The position numbers and the translations under genes are program-made. 64,000 nucleotides of DNA from Cohnella fermenti (GTDB lineage: Bacteria; Bacillota; Bacilli; Paenibacillales; Paenibacillaceae). The notes beneath the pieces are model-generated. The model was not told the origin of the DNA, did not search any database, and was given only the letters and a program-made list of their open reading frames with translations. Positions 16,172-24,621 of this stretch are shown one piece after another. Where the stretch lies: assembly GCF_004801405.1 (NCBI RefSeq), contig NZ_SSOB01000034.1, positions 26,431-90,430 of the forward strand. The letters are read 5' to 3'. The stretch's first letter is position 1, and each line of letters opens with the position of its first letter.

Positions 16172-16200
16172 TTGACGAGAACATTTATCTCCCGTATAAT
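16172..16200 (+). promoter_or_regulatory. sigma-A promoter of the marR-MFS operon
   Basis: TTGACG, 17-bp spacer, TATAAT. It is flanked on both sides by the same palindrome. Confidence 0.85.
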
Positions 16201-16202
16201 TT

Positions 16203-16218
16203 AGTTGCTATAACAACT
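16203..16218. promoter_or_regulatory. MarR operator 2
   Basis: AGTTG-CTATAA-CAACT; its core TTGCTATAACAA differs from operator 1 by one base. It covers the expected transcription start. The two centres are 47 bp apart. Confidence 0.65.
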
Positions 16219-16280
16219 ACTTTTCGCGCAGCCCGTTTTCATTCCTCGCAGACCATTTTCCCACAAAGGAGGTTCGCCAT

Positions 16281-16727
16281 ATGCTGCTCGACGATTCCAT
16301 CGGCTTCCTCATCAATCGCACCGGCCGCCGGGTGTCGCAATTGTTCGCGCTGCGCCTATCCCCCACCGGCGTCACGACCGAACAGTGGTCGGTTCTGGCC
16401 AGACTGTGCGAGGAGGACGGAATCAGCCAGAAGGATCTCGCCCATCGCGTCGGCAAGGACCAGACGAACGTCACCCGCATCCTCGACCAACTCGAGCGCA
16501 AGGAGCTGATCGTAAGGCGCGTGAATCCCGAAGACCGGCGCTCGTACCTGCCCTCGGTCACGGACAGCGGCCGCCGAGCTTACGAAGAGATTGCCCCCAT
16601 CGAAGAGAACGTCATCCGCCTCATCTCCGAAGGGATTCCCCCGGAACAGCTTGCCGCTCTCAAGGAGCTGCTCAGCCGTATTGCCGACAACGCCAGCAGC
16701 CATCTTAACGATGACAGACCCGAATAA
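16281..16727 (+). CDS. MarR-family transcriptional regulator
   Basis: 148 aa winged-helix repressor; ATG 16281 follows AAAGGAGG. The DNA-binding domain is at about 34-95: EQWSVLARLCEEDGISQKDLA, recognition helix QTNVTRILDQLERKELI, and wing RRVNPEDRRSYLPSVTDSG. The dimerisation helices are at both ends. It precedes an MFS transporter, the standard arrangement of a drug-responsive repressor with its efflux pump. Two copies of TTGCTATARCAA flank the promoter and are presumably its own sites. The inducer is unknown. Confidence 0.93.
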   Translation: MLLDDSIGFLINRTGRRVSQLFALRLSPTGVTTEQWSVLARLCEEDGISQKDLAHRVGKDQTNVTRILDQLERKELIVRRVNPEDRRSYLPSVTDSGRRAYEEIAPIEENVIRLISEGIPPEQLAALKELLSRIADNASSHLNDDRPE

Positions 16728-16756
16728 CATCCGATTTGACTAACATCCGATCTAAC
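16725..16756 (+). repeat. 16-bp direct tandem duplication at the end of marR
   Basis: TAACATCCGATTTGAC is followed directly by TAACATCCGATCTAAC (two differences). The first copy begins with the marR stop codon. It spaces marR from the MFS ribosome site and has no obvious function. Confidence 0.7.
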
Positions 16757-16780
16757 TAACACCAAAGAAGGCGAATCCTC

Positions 16781-18025
16781 TTGGACAATCGACAAAGCTT
16801 GTGGACACGCGATTTCTTCAGCATCTGCTTCAGCAGCTTCTTTATCTTCATTACGTTCTATTCCTTGACGGCGACGCTCCCGACCTTCGTCACGGATGAG
16901 CTCGGCGGCAGCCAGCAGCAGGCGGGATGGGTGCTGACGGCGTTCGTCATCGCCGCGGTCATCATGCGGCCGTTCGCCGGCAAGTGGATGGACGGACCGT
17001 ACCGCTACCTTCTGGTGCTCGTTGCGACGGCCGTCTTTATGGTGTGCGGATTTATTTACCCGATGATCTCCGTATTCGGCATCCTGCTTGTCCTTCGCTT
17101 CGTTCAAGGCGCAAGCTTCGGCGCCGCCACGACGGCGAACGGGACGATCGTGACCGAGCTTATTCCCGACAACCGCAAGGGCGAAGGCATGGGCTACTTC
17201 ACCTTGGCGATGAACCTTGCGATGGTGCTCGGCCCGTTCCTCGGGCTGACGATCATTCAGAACGCCGGGTTCCGGACGTTATTTATCGTATTTATGGCGT
17301 TCGGCGTGCTCGGCATGCTGCTCTCTATCGTAGTTGTCCGCGGCCGCAAGAGCTCGGCGAAGACGATGACGGCAGCCAAGGCCGCGCCCCGGGCAACCGC
17401 CCCCTCCCCCGCTCCCAAGCGGCGCCTCGACTGGAGGAACTATATCGAACCGAAGGCCGTTCCGGTCTCGCTGGTCTCCATGTTCCTCGCGGTCGCTTAC
17501 GCCGGCATCTTGAGCTTCGTCCCAAGCTATGCGAAGGAGATCGGGCTGGAATCCATCTCGAGCTATTACTTTATCGTGTATGCGGCGATGATTGTGCTGG
17601 CAAGACCCTTCACTGGGAAAATGTTCGACCGGCTGCATCGAAACTATCTTGTCTATCCGACTCTGCTGCTGTATGCGGTTGGGTTGTTCGTTCTGGCGAT
17701 GGCCGACTCCGCATTCCTGTTCCTCCTGTCGGGAGCGATCATCGGTCTCGGCTTCGGCAGCCTGTTCCCTTGCCTGCAGACGATCGCCATCCAGTCGGTG
17801 CCGAAGGAGAAGGTCGGCCTCGCAACGGGGACGCTGTTCATCTTCTTCGACGGCGGCATCGGCATCGGCTCCGCGCTGCTCGGAAGCGTCGCATCGGCGG
17901 CGAACAATCGGACGATGTATCTCGTTGGCCTCGCCTCCGTGCTTATCGGCGCACTCCTCTACTTCCTTCTGATGCACCGAGACCGCAAGCCTTCGCGGCA
18001 AGCTCAGCCGGTCGAGAGCGCGTGA
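16781..18025 (+). CDS. MFS transporter, probable drug or metabolite efflux
   Basis: 414 aa, twelve hydrophobic segments in two six-helix halves separated by a cytosolic loop (about 188-225) rich in Ala, Pro and Lys. The start is TTG 16781, eight nucleotides after AAGAAGG. The conserved MFS motif A variant appears in the loop after helix 2 (GKWMDGPYRYLL, about 66-77) and again after helix 8 (GKMFDRLHRNYL). It forms an operon with the MarR gene 53 bp upstream and ends 20 bp from the convergent nupQ. Substrate unknown. Confidence 0.92.
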   Translation: MDNRQSLWTRDFFSICFSSFFIFITFYSLTATLPTFVTDELGGSQQQAGWVLTAFVIAAVIMRPFAGKWMDGPYRYLLVLVATAVFMVCGFIYPMISVFGILLVLRFVQGASFGAATTANGTIVTELIPDNRKGEGMGYFTLAMNLAMVLGPFLGLTIIQNAGFRTLFIVFMAFGVLGMLLSIVVVRGRKSSAKTMTAAKAAPRATAPSPAPKRRLDWRNYIEPKAVPVSLVSMFLAVAYAGILSFVPSYAKEIGLESISSYYFIVYAAMIVLARPFTGKMFDRLHRNYLVYPTLLLYAVGLFVLAMADSAFLFLLSGAIIGLGFGSLFPCLQTIAIQSVPKEKVGLATGTLFIFFDGGIGIGSALLGSVASAANNRTMYLVGLASVLIGALLYFLLMHRDRKPSRQAQPVESA

Positions 18026-18045
18026 TCGCCCGTGTCCCCGCAGCG

Positions 18046-19011
18046 CTATCGCTTCGACGGATCGTAGGCTTCGCCTGCGGCGGCCGGCCCCTTCACGCCT
18101 CTGCCCGCCGCCCCCGCAAGCACAAGCAGCGTCAACAGGTACGGCAGCATATAGAGGAATTCCATCGGAATATCCTTCGACCAGTCGTACAGCTTGACGA
18201 AGTTCCGCAGCGCCTGCGCCATGCCGAAGAAGAACGTGGCGCCCAGAACTCCCCACGGATTCCAGCGGCCGAAGATCATCGCGGCGAGCGCGATGAAGCC
18301 TTGACCGGAGACGGTCGTATGCGAGAAGTTGCTTGTCGTCGTCAAGGTGATCGCCGCTCCCCCGATGCCGGCAAGCACGCCGCTGAGGAGAACGCCGATG
18401 TAGCGATACTTGACGACGTCGATGCCGACCGTATCCGCCGCCCCCGGATGCTCGCCGACCGCACGAAGACGAAGGCCGAACGGCGTCTTGAACAGCACAT
18501 AGGCGCTGAGCGGAATGAGCAGGTATGCGATGTAGGTTGTCGGATACGTATTGAACAACGCCTGGCCCAGGAACGGAATGTCCGCGAGAAGCGGCACCGG
18601 CCATTTGCCCAACACTTCGTTTAACGTCTCCGTGTCGCCCGCACCGTTGAAAATAATTTTAACCAAATATAAGGTGATCGCCACCGCCAGAATGTTGATG
18701 ACGACGCCGACGATCGCTTGATTCGCCTTCAAGGTGACGGTCGTATACGCCAGCAGCAGGGAGAACAGCATTCCGCAGCCGATGCCGGCCAGCAATCCGA
18801 TCCACGGCGAAGCCGCCCCCAAGCCCGCTTCTTGCGCGTAATAAGTCGCAATGGCCGCTCCGAACGCGCCGCCCGTCATCATTCCTTCAAGACCGATGTT
18901 GAACACGCCGGACCGTTCGCTGAACAAGCCGCCCATCGCGCCGAAGATCAGCGCCGTTGTGAAGACGAACGTCGAATTGGTCAGGTTCGCGATATCGTTA
19001 AGCCAATCCAT
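18046..19011 (-). CDS. nupQ: Nucleoside ABC transporter permease
   Basis: 321 aa, eight to nine transmembrane segments, BPD-transp-2 fold as in sugar/nucleoside importers. The conserved EXSGVFNIGLEGMM segment (about 33-46, reads ERSGVFNIGLEGMM) and GENPxAADTVGIDVVKYRY (EHPGAADTVGIDV, about 187-199) match NupQ/YufQ. It is the last gene of the nucleoside operon, one base after nupP. It pairs with NupP to form the channel. Confidence 0.94.
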   Translation of the reverse strand: MDWLNDIANLTNSTFVFTTALIFGAMGGLFSERSGVFNIGLEGMMTGGAFGAAIATYYAQEAGLGAASPWIGLLAGIGCGMLFSLLLAYTTVTLKANQAIVGVVINILAVAITLYLVKIIFNGAGDTETLNEVLGKWPVPLLADIPFLGQALFNTYPTTYIAYLLIPLSAYVLFKTPFGLRLRAVGEHPGAADTVGIDVVKYRYIGVLLSGVLAGIGGAAITLTTTSNFSHTTVSGQGFIALAAMIFGRWNPWGVLGATFFFGMAQALRNFVKLYDWSKDIPMEFLYMLPYLLTLLVLAGAAGRGVKGPAAAGEAYDPSKR

Positions 19012-19012
19012 G

Positions 19013-20116
19013 CTACGCCGCCTCCTTCCGCTTCGCTTCGCGCCTCGCCATGAATGGCTTGTACAGCATCTGAATCAGCCCTTGGGACGCGACGAAGAAG
19101 ATGATGCAGCCGATGACGATGCGCACGATCTCCGTCGGCACGCTTGCCGAGAAGTTCATTCCCGCCGAGCCGTAGGTAAGCACTCCGAACAGAATGGAGC
19201 TGAGCAGAATGCCGACCGGGTGATTCCCTCCTAGCAGCGCGACGGCTATGCCGTCGAAGCCGTAGCCGGCGGAAGCCGCGCTGATCACCTGGTAGTGGAA
19301 TACGCCGAGAACCTCGAATACGCCCCCGATTCCCGCGAACATCCCGGCGATCATCATCGACTTGAGCATATTCTTGGGAACGTTGATGCCGGAGAATCGG
19401 GCCGCTTCCGGATTGAAGCCGACCGCGCGCAGCTCGTAGCCTTGCTTCGTTCTCCACAGCACAATGTAGAACAGGCTCGTGCAGATCAGGCCGACGACGA
19501 TTCCCCAGTCCATGCGCGCATTCTCCATAAACGAGGACAGCCAGCGAATGGACATCGACGCAGAATCCCGAATCAGCTCGGACCGCTGCGTCCCCGGCTT
19601 CAGAACCAACGTGCGAATCAGATAGTTGGATAGATAAAGGGCGATCCAGTTCAACATAATGCAGGAGATGACCTCATTCACCCCGCGGCTCGACTTCAGA
19701 TAGCCGGCCAGCGCTCCCCAGAGGCCGCCGATGAGCATCCCGCCGACAAGCGTAAGCGGAGCGTGAACGATCCACGGCAAGAAGTCGATCTTGATTCCGA
19801 TTAGCGTCGCGCCCGTCATCCCCATAATGAATTGGCCGTCGGCCCCGATATTGAACAACCCCGCGCGGAAGGCAAAGCCGACCGACAGCCCGGTGAAGAG
19901 CAGCGGCGTTATCGTGCGGACCGTCTCGCCGATATCGTATTTGGAGCCGAACACTTTATCGAACAAGGCCCCATAAGCTTCAAACGCGTTATAGCCCCCG
20001 ATCCACATGACAAGAGCTCCGCACACGAGCCCCAGAACGATTGCGATAATCGGCACCCACAAGCTGGAGGCGACGAAGATTCGGCTCCATTCCCTAAAAC
20101 TCCGGTTGTCGCTCAT
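19013..20116 (-). CDS. nupP: Nucleoside ABC transporter permease
   Basis: 367 aa with about nine transmembrane helices. Landmarks are the PLLFTGLSVGFAFRAGLFNIGADGQF stretch (about 71-96, described here by position) and the FNPEAARFSGINV cytosolic EAA-like loop (about 233-245) that contacts the ATPase. The start at 20116 overlaps the end of nupO by 23 bp, indicating tight coupling. It works with NupQ, the ATPase NupO and the lipoprotein NupN. Confidence 0.94.
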   Translation of the reverse strand: MSDNRSFREWSRIFVASSLWVPIIAIVLGLVCGALVMWIGGYNAFEAYGALFDKVFGSKYDIGETVRTITPLLFTGLSVGFAFRAGLFNIGADGQFIMGMTGATLIGIKIDFLPWIVHAPLTLVGGMLIGGLWGALAGYLKSSRGVNEVISCIMLNWIALYLSNYLIRTLVLKPGTQRSELIRDSASMSIRWLSSFMENARMDWGIVVGLICTSLFYIVLWRTKQGYELRAVGFNPEAARFSGINVPKNMLKSMMIAGMFAGIGGVFEVLGVFHYQVISAASAGYGFDGIAVALLGGNHPVGILLSSILFGVLTYGSAGMNFSASVPTEIVRIVIGCIIFFVASQGLIQMLYKPFMARREAKRKEAA

Positions 20117-21662
20117 GCCGCACCTCCGCCTTGTTCGTCCCGTTTATTCGGTGGCCGGCCATCATGAGGCCGAGCTTCTCGTCGCTCACGTCCTCCCGCT
20201 CCAGTTCGCCCATAATCCGGCCTTCGTTGATAACCGCGATGCGGTCCGACAGCTTGTACAGCTCGTCCAGCTCATAGGAGACGAGCAGAATCGCCTTGCC
20301 TTCGTTCTTCGCCTGCATGAGGCGTTCGTGAACGAATTCGATGGCTCCGATGTCGAGTCCGCGCGTCGGCTGGACGGCAATGAGCAGCCTCGGCTCTCTT
20401 GTCAGCTCTCTGGCGATAATCGCCTTCTGCTGGTTGCCTCCCGACAAGGAGCGCATCGGCACTTGAATCCCGGCGCTTCTGACGTCGAACTCATGCGCCA
20501 GCCTGACCGCGTGCCGCCGAATCTCCTTGTCGTTCAGGAAGCCGCGCTTCCCGAACCGGTCGTCCGCGTAAGCGGTCAACACCATGTTCTCGCTTACCGC
20601 GAAGTCGAGCACAAGCCCGTGCTTCTGACGATCCTCGGGAATCTGCGCCATGCCCGCGGCCATCCGTTCGCGAACGCCGGCCTGCGTCAGATCGGAATCG
20701 CCAAGTCTGACGCTGCCCGAATGAATCGGCCGCAGCCCGGCTATCGCTTCGACAAGCTCCTTCTGCCCGTTCCCGTCGACCCCGGCCAGGCCGTATATCT
20801 CTCCCGCGCGTATATGCATCGAGATCTCCTCAAGGATGTTCTTGCCCTTGCCGGCCCCTTGGCACGTCAGCTTGTCGATTCTGACGAGGACGCCGCCGGG
20901 TTCGCACCGCTGCGTCTCCATCTCGAACGATACGCGGCGCCCGACCATCTTCTCGGCAAGCTCGCTCTCGTTCGTCTCGGCCGTCGCGAGGGTGTCGACA
21001 ACTTTGCCGCGGCGGATAACCGTCACCCGGTCGGACACCTCCATGATCTCCTTCAGCTTGTGGGTGATCAGAATGATGGACTTGCCCTCGGCGGCGAGGC
21101 TGCGAAGAATCCGGATCAGCTCTTGAATCTCCTGTACGGTCAGAACGGCGGTCGGCTCGTCGAAGATCAGAATCTCCGCTCCGCGGTACAGCGTCTTCAG
21201 AATCTCGACCCGCTGCTGCATGCCGACCGTAATCTCCTCGATCTTCACCTCGGGATCGACCTTCAAGCCGTATTGCTCCGACAGTTGCCGAACGCGGTCG
21301 TTCGCCCGGCGATAGTCGATCGCCATTCCCCGGCGCGGCTCGATGCCCAGCACGATGTTCTCCGCAACCGTGAAGTTCTGAACAAGCTTGAAGTGTTGAT
21401 GGACCATTCCGATGCCGAGCTTGATCGCCTTGCCCGGCCCGTCGATCGTCTCCTTGTTCCCGTTGATCCGGATCTCGCCCTCATCCGGCTGATAGAGGCC
21501 GAACAGAATGCTCATGAGCGTGGACTTGCCCGCTCCGTTCTCCCCGAGCAGGGCATGAATCTCCCCTTGACGCAGATCAAGGCTGATGCTGTCATTGGCG
21601 ACGATGCCCGGGAAGCGCTTCGTGATCCCCTTCAGCTCGACAACCGGTACCGCTTGACCCAT
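20094..21662 (-). CDS. nupO: Nucleoside ABC transporter ATPase with two nucleotide-binding domains
   Basis: 522 aa tandem ATPase, as in ribose/nucleoside importers. Domain 1 (about 7-240) has Walker A GENGAGKST (40-48), signature VGMQQ and Walker B ILIFDEPTAVL. Domain 2 (about 260-505) has a degenerate Walker A (GVDGNGQKE), the signature SGGNQQK and a switch region LLVSYELDE that lacks the usual histidine. Such asymmetry is normal for this class. It is the third gene of the operon, separated from nupN by 98 bp that contain a stem-loop. Confidence 0.95.
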   Translation of the reverse strand: MGQAVPVVELKGITKRFPGIVANDSISLDLRQGEIHALLGENGAGKSTLMSILFGLYQPDEGEIRINGNKETIDGPGKAIKLGIGMVHQHFKLVQNFTVAENIVLGIEPRRGMAIDYRRANDRVRQLSEQYGLKVDPEVKIEEITVGMQQRVEILKTLYRGAEILIFDEPTAVLTVQEIQELIRILRSLAAEGKSIILITHKLKEIMEVSDRVTVIRRGKVVDTLATAETNESELAEKMVGRRVSFEMETQRCEPGGVLVRIDKLTCQGAGKGKNILEEISMHIRAGEIYGLAGVDGNGQKELVEAIAGLRPIHSGSVRLGDSDLTQAGVRERMAAGMAQIPEDRQKHGLVLDFAVSENMVLTAYADDRFGKRGFLNDKEIRRHAVRLAHEFDVRSAGIQVPMRSLSGGNQQKAIIARELTREPRLLIAVQPTRGLDIGAIEFVHERLMQAKNEGKAILLVSYELDELYKLSDRIAVINEGRIMGELEREDVSDEKLGLMMAGHRINGTNKAEVRHERQPEF

Positions 21663-21710
21663 GGCTTGTCAACTCCTCTCGACTTAAAGGCGAATCGCCC
21701 GCAAACGGAA

Positions 21711-21742
21711 CAAGGACAAGGCGAAGTGCTGCCTTGTCCTTG
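21711..21742 (-). terminator. Intercistronic stem-loop between nupN and nupO
   Basis: CAAGGACAAGGC / GCCTTGTCCTTG, a perfect 12-bp stem with 8-nt loop but without a clear T run. Such structures after binding-protein genes often cause partial termination or protect the upstream mRNA, so NupN would be made in excess. Confidence 0.6.
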
Positions 21743-21760
21743 CGGCTTGGCCGGCTGCGA

Positions 21761-22864
21761 TTATTCCGTCGGTACGGCGATCTCGCCGCTGATGATCTTC
21801 TGCTTGTACTCTTCGACCTTGTCCAGCACTTCTTGAGGGACGTTCGGATTGTCAGCCGGCAGGCCGACGCCGCCTTCCGCCAGGCCAAGCACCGTTGTCG
21901 TGCCGCCCTGGAAGTTGCCGGACAGCGCTTCGGACGTTACCTTGTACACCGCTTCGTCAACCTTCTTCATCATGGAGGTCAGAGTGACTTCGCTGCCGAA
22001 TTCAAGCGACTGATCCTTGTCGACGCCGATAACCCATACCTTCTTGCCGGCGCTCAGGCGGTCCTTCGCTTCGGTGAATACGCCGTTGCCGCTGCCGCCC
22101 GCAGCATGGAAAACAATGTCGGCCCCGCCGTCATACAGAGTCGCCGCAGCCAGCTTGCCCAGGTCGGGCTTGCTGAAGTCGCCGACGTAGTTGGTGTTCA
22201 CGACCGCATCCGGGTTAACCGCCGCGACGCCCGCCTTGAAGCCGGCCTCGAACTTCTTGATGACCGGCAGCTCCATGCCGCCGACGAAGCCGATATTGTT
22301 CGTCTCCGTCATCATGCCGGCAACGACGCCGACCAGGAAGGAGCCTTCATTCTCCTTGAACAGAACGGATTGCACGTTCGGCATGTCTACCGTGGAGTCG
22401 ATCAGCGCGAGCTGCGCATCCGGATTCTGCTCCGCGACGGTCTTCATGGCGTCGTCGAACAGGAAGCCGATGCCCCAGGTAAGCGCGTAGCCGTCCTTGA
22501 CGAATTGGTTCAGGTTCGGCTGGTAGTCGGCATCCTTCTTGGATTCCAGATACTTCGCTTCCGCTCCGGTATCCTTGGCTACCTTCTCGAGCGCTTCCCA
22601 GGCTTGCTGGTTGAAGGACTTGTCGTTGACGCCGCCCGTGTCGGTCGCCATGCCGATCTTCTTGCCCGCTCCGATTGATTCCGCGCTTGCGCTTGGGCTG
22701 GCCGATTCGCTCGGGCTTGCCGATTCGCTCGCGGGAGCGCTTGCCGACGGGCTGGCCGCCCCATTGTTGCCCGCATTGTTGCTGCCGCAGCCGGACAGCA
22801 CCAAGCCAAGCGACGTTGCGGTTGCAAGCAGCAGACTGGCGGACTTCATCGCGTTCTTTTTCAT
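21761..22864 (-). CDS. nupN: Nucleoside-binding lipoprotein, BMP family
   Basis: Extracellular substrate receptor of the nucleoside importer. 367 aa from ATG 22864 (GGGAGAGGA site); an ATG seven codons upstream lacks a site. Lipoprotein signal with lipobox VLSGC and Cys26, then a Ser/Ala/Pro-rich linker with repeated SASPSE motifs (about 33-65). The PBP1-like BMP fold starts at KIGMATDTGGVNDKSFNQ (about 69-86). The DTGGVNDKSFNQ segment is the family hallmark for nucleoside binding. It lies downstream of the nucleoside hydrolase in the same operon. Confidence 0.95.
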   Translation of the reverse strand: MKKNAMKSASLLLATATSLGLVLSGCGSNNAGNNGAASPSASAPASESASPSESASPSASAESIGAGKKIGMATDTGGVNDKSFNQQAWEALEKVAKDTGAEAKYLESKKDADYQPNLNQFVKDGYALTWGIGFLFDDAMKTVAEQNPDAQLALIDSTVDMPNVQSVLFKENEGSFLVGVVAGMMTETNNIGFVGGMELPVIKKFEAGFKAGVAAVNPDAVVNTNYVGDFSKPDLGKLAAATLYDGGADIVFHAAGGSGNGVFTEAKDRLSAGKKVWVIGVDKDQSLEFGSEVTLTSMMKKVDEAVYKVTSEALSGNFQGGTTTVLGLAEGGVGLPADNPNVPQEVLDKVEEYKQKIISGEIAVPTE

Positions 22865-22975
22865 TTTGTACAATCCTCTCCCCACATTGTATCTAGTCTT
22901 GTATTGGATGCGCCGCGCGCCGAAGCCCGAAGCCCCGAGGGAACGGCTCGGCGCCGCGCAGAATACCCGGATGGA

Positions 22976-23905
22976 TCAGGCCTGCTTCATCAGCTCCGTT
23001 ATATAATGGAAGAACGCGTCGCGGTCGACGTCGTAGACGAGCCGGACCGGCCTTCCGTCCTCAGACTGCTGTGTGCGGCCTTGACGGACGCCGTCGGTGC
23101 AGACCACGCTGTTCACCGTCTTCACCTTGACGAGATCCGGCTTGCCGATATACGCGGCGGTCAGCACATCCCATAAATAATAGGTCGAATTCGTCTCGAA
23201 GAAGATGAGCGGCGGAACCAAGGCGTAGCATTGACCCACGAAGTCGATGGCTTCGTACCTCCTCAGCTTCGCCCAGGCGCTGCGCACCTCGAGAGTCAAC
23301 GGCACCCGGTTGGTGCTCTCCAGAGCGACCATATCGATCCGCAGCGAGCTCATCCATACCCGAGCCGCCGCCTCCGGGTCCCAGAAGGCGTTCCATTCCG
23401 CGGTTCCGTCGTGTTCCGGCTCCATGACATTGCCCTTCGGAAGGAACGTTCCGCCCATCCACACAAGCCGATCGATTCGCTCTTCGATGTCCGGAGCCTC
23501 GTCCAAGGCGCGGGCCAGATCCGTCAGCGGTCCCGTCAAGATCAGCGTTGTGTTCCCTTCCGCGCCGCGCACCTTCTCGATCAGGTGGCGATGCGCCGGC
23601 AGCTCCGATACCGGGGCTTCCATCACGCCCGACTCGTTCAGAATCGGGAAGGCGTCCACATAGAAGCTGTGAAGCCTCCATTCCTTCGGGAACGGGTTCT
23701 TGCCTCGCGAATTGGACTTGGCGACCTCGACCGGCGCCTTGCCGAAGCGATCGATAATTTTCCGGCTGGCATCGAAGGATGGCTCGATGTAGCCATCGGC
23801 GCCGATCACGGATACGCCCGTCAGCTTAACGTCTTGCATCTGAAGCAGGAGCAGCAGAGCGATAAAATCATCGCCGCCGCCATCGTGGTTGAAGTAAACG
23901 TTCAC
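22976..23905 (-). CDS. Nucleoside hydrolase (inosine/uridine-preferring family)
   Basis: Hydrolyses the N-glycosidic bond of nucleosides to free base and ribose; cytosolic. 309 aa from GTG 23905, which directly follows GGAGGG; the longer open frame begins in AT-rich leader sequence. The N-terminal Ca2+/ribose-binding motif is NHDGGGDDF with Asp8, Asp12 and Asp13, the HDGG variant seen in Bacillales enzymes. Other conserved pieces are LTGPLTDLARAL (about 124-135) and VWMGGTF (about 149-155). It is the first gene of the nup operon, so imported nucleosides are cleaved at once. Confidence 0.92.
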   Translation of the reverse strand: MNVYFNHDGGGDDFIALLLLLQMQDVKLTGVSVIGADGYIEPSFDASRKIIDRFGKAPVEVAKSNSRGKNPFPKEWRLHSFYVDAFPILNESGVMEAPVSELPAHRHLIEKVRGAEGNTTLILTGPLTDLARALDEAPDIEERIDRLVWMGGTFLPKGNVMEPEHDGTAEWNAFWDPEAAARVWMSSLRIDMVALESTNRVPLTLEVRSAWAKLRRYEAIDFVGQCYALVPPLIFFETNSTYYLWDVLTAAYIGKPDLVKVKTVNSVVCTDGVRQGRTQQSEDGRPVRLVYDVDRDAFFHYITELMKQA

Positions 23906-23975
23906 GCCGACCCTCCATTGCAATCGTGGATTGTGAATTTTCTCTCTCAAAATGTAACTTTATATAACCTAATCA

Positions 23976-24029
23976 GTTAACATTATGATATATTTACATA
24001 TTTCCAATGTAAATGTCACATATGTTAAC
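23976..24029. promoter_or_regulatory. Nested inverted repeats over the nucleoside operon promoter
   Basis: The outer pair GTTAACAT (23976-23983) / ATGTTAAC (24022-24029) surrounds the inner pair ATTTACAT (23992-23999) / ATGTAAAT (24007-24014). Both are perfect and centred on nearly the same point. They cover the -35 to -10 region, so a repressor site is likely. No regulator gene is nearby. Confidence 0.6.
23985..24013 (-). promoter_or_regulatory. sigma-A promoter of the nucleoside hydrolase-nup operon
   Basis: On the minus strand, TTTACA (24013-24008), 17-bp spacer, TATCAT (23990-23985), inside the nested palindromes. The surrounding 290-bp gap is AT-rich and holds no gene; no purine riboswitch consensus was seen in it. 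Confidence 0.65.
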
Positions 24030-24196
24030 TCATTTTTGTCTATTATCCAGTCTGAAGAACAAAAAAGCAATTATTATTTTGAATTTAGAGTCATATTTTA
24101 TTACATAACCATAACTTCGAAGTTCCTTCCGCTTTATTCCGATTCGCACACATGCTACAATCCTAGAAAAGAACAACAAAAGAGGAGGATGGCGAG

Positions 24197-24571
24197 ATGG
24201 AGTGGAGCGCATCGATCGCGGAGCAGCGCATTCGCGAAGCCGCCCGAAGCGGGAGCTTCGACGATCTGCCGGGCAAGGGCAAGCCGCTGCCCAGAGATGA
24301 TCTCGAAGGCGTTCCCGACGAGCTAAGAATCGGCTATCGCATCCTGAAGAACGCCGGCGCCCTCCCGCCCGAGCTTGAGCTGCGCAAGGAGATGGTATCT
24401 CTCGAGCAGCTTATCCTCGCCTGCGACGACGAAGCCGGGAAGCGGACGTACCGCGAACGCCTCGCCCCGATCAAGCTGAAGTACCAGAGCCTCATGAAGA
24501 TCAGGGGATGGTCGGGCGCGGAAGCGTTCGAGAGCTATCGGGAACAATTGGAGAATAAGCTGACGAAGTAA
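24197..24571 (+). CDS. DUF1992 (DnaJ-C28-like) family protein
   Basis: 124 aa, full length for this small family. It shows the conserved opening IAEQRIREAARSGSFDDLPGKGKPL (described by position, about 7-31), followed by ILKNAGALPPELELRKE (about 50-66). The family is related to the conserved region of the eukaryotic DNAJC28 protein; its biochemical function is not established. ATG 24197 follows AAAGAGGAGG. It sits immediately before add on the same strand, 50 bp apart, which may only reflect shared transcription. Confidence 0.88.
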   Translation: MEWSASIAEQRIREAARSGSFDDLPGKGKPLPRDDLEGVPDELRIGYRILKNAGALPPELELRKEMVSLEQLILACDDEAGKRTYRERLAPIKLKYQSLMKIRGWSGAEAFESYREQLENKLTK

Positions 24572-24621
24572 GCGCCGCTGCGGAGATCGGGCGGACACAC
24601 GGAACGAAGGAGGACGGCCGA

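Noticed and set aside
23906..24196. Purine riboswitch upstream of the nucleoside hydrolase gene
   Set aside because: The conserved purine aptamer core was not found; the region contains only palindromes and a promoter.
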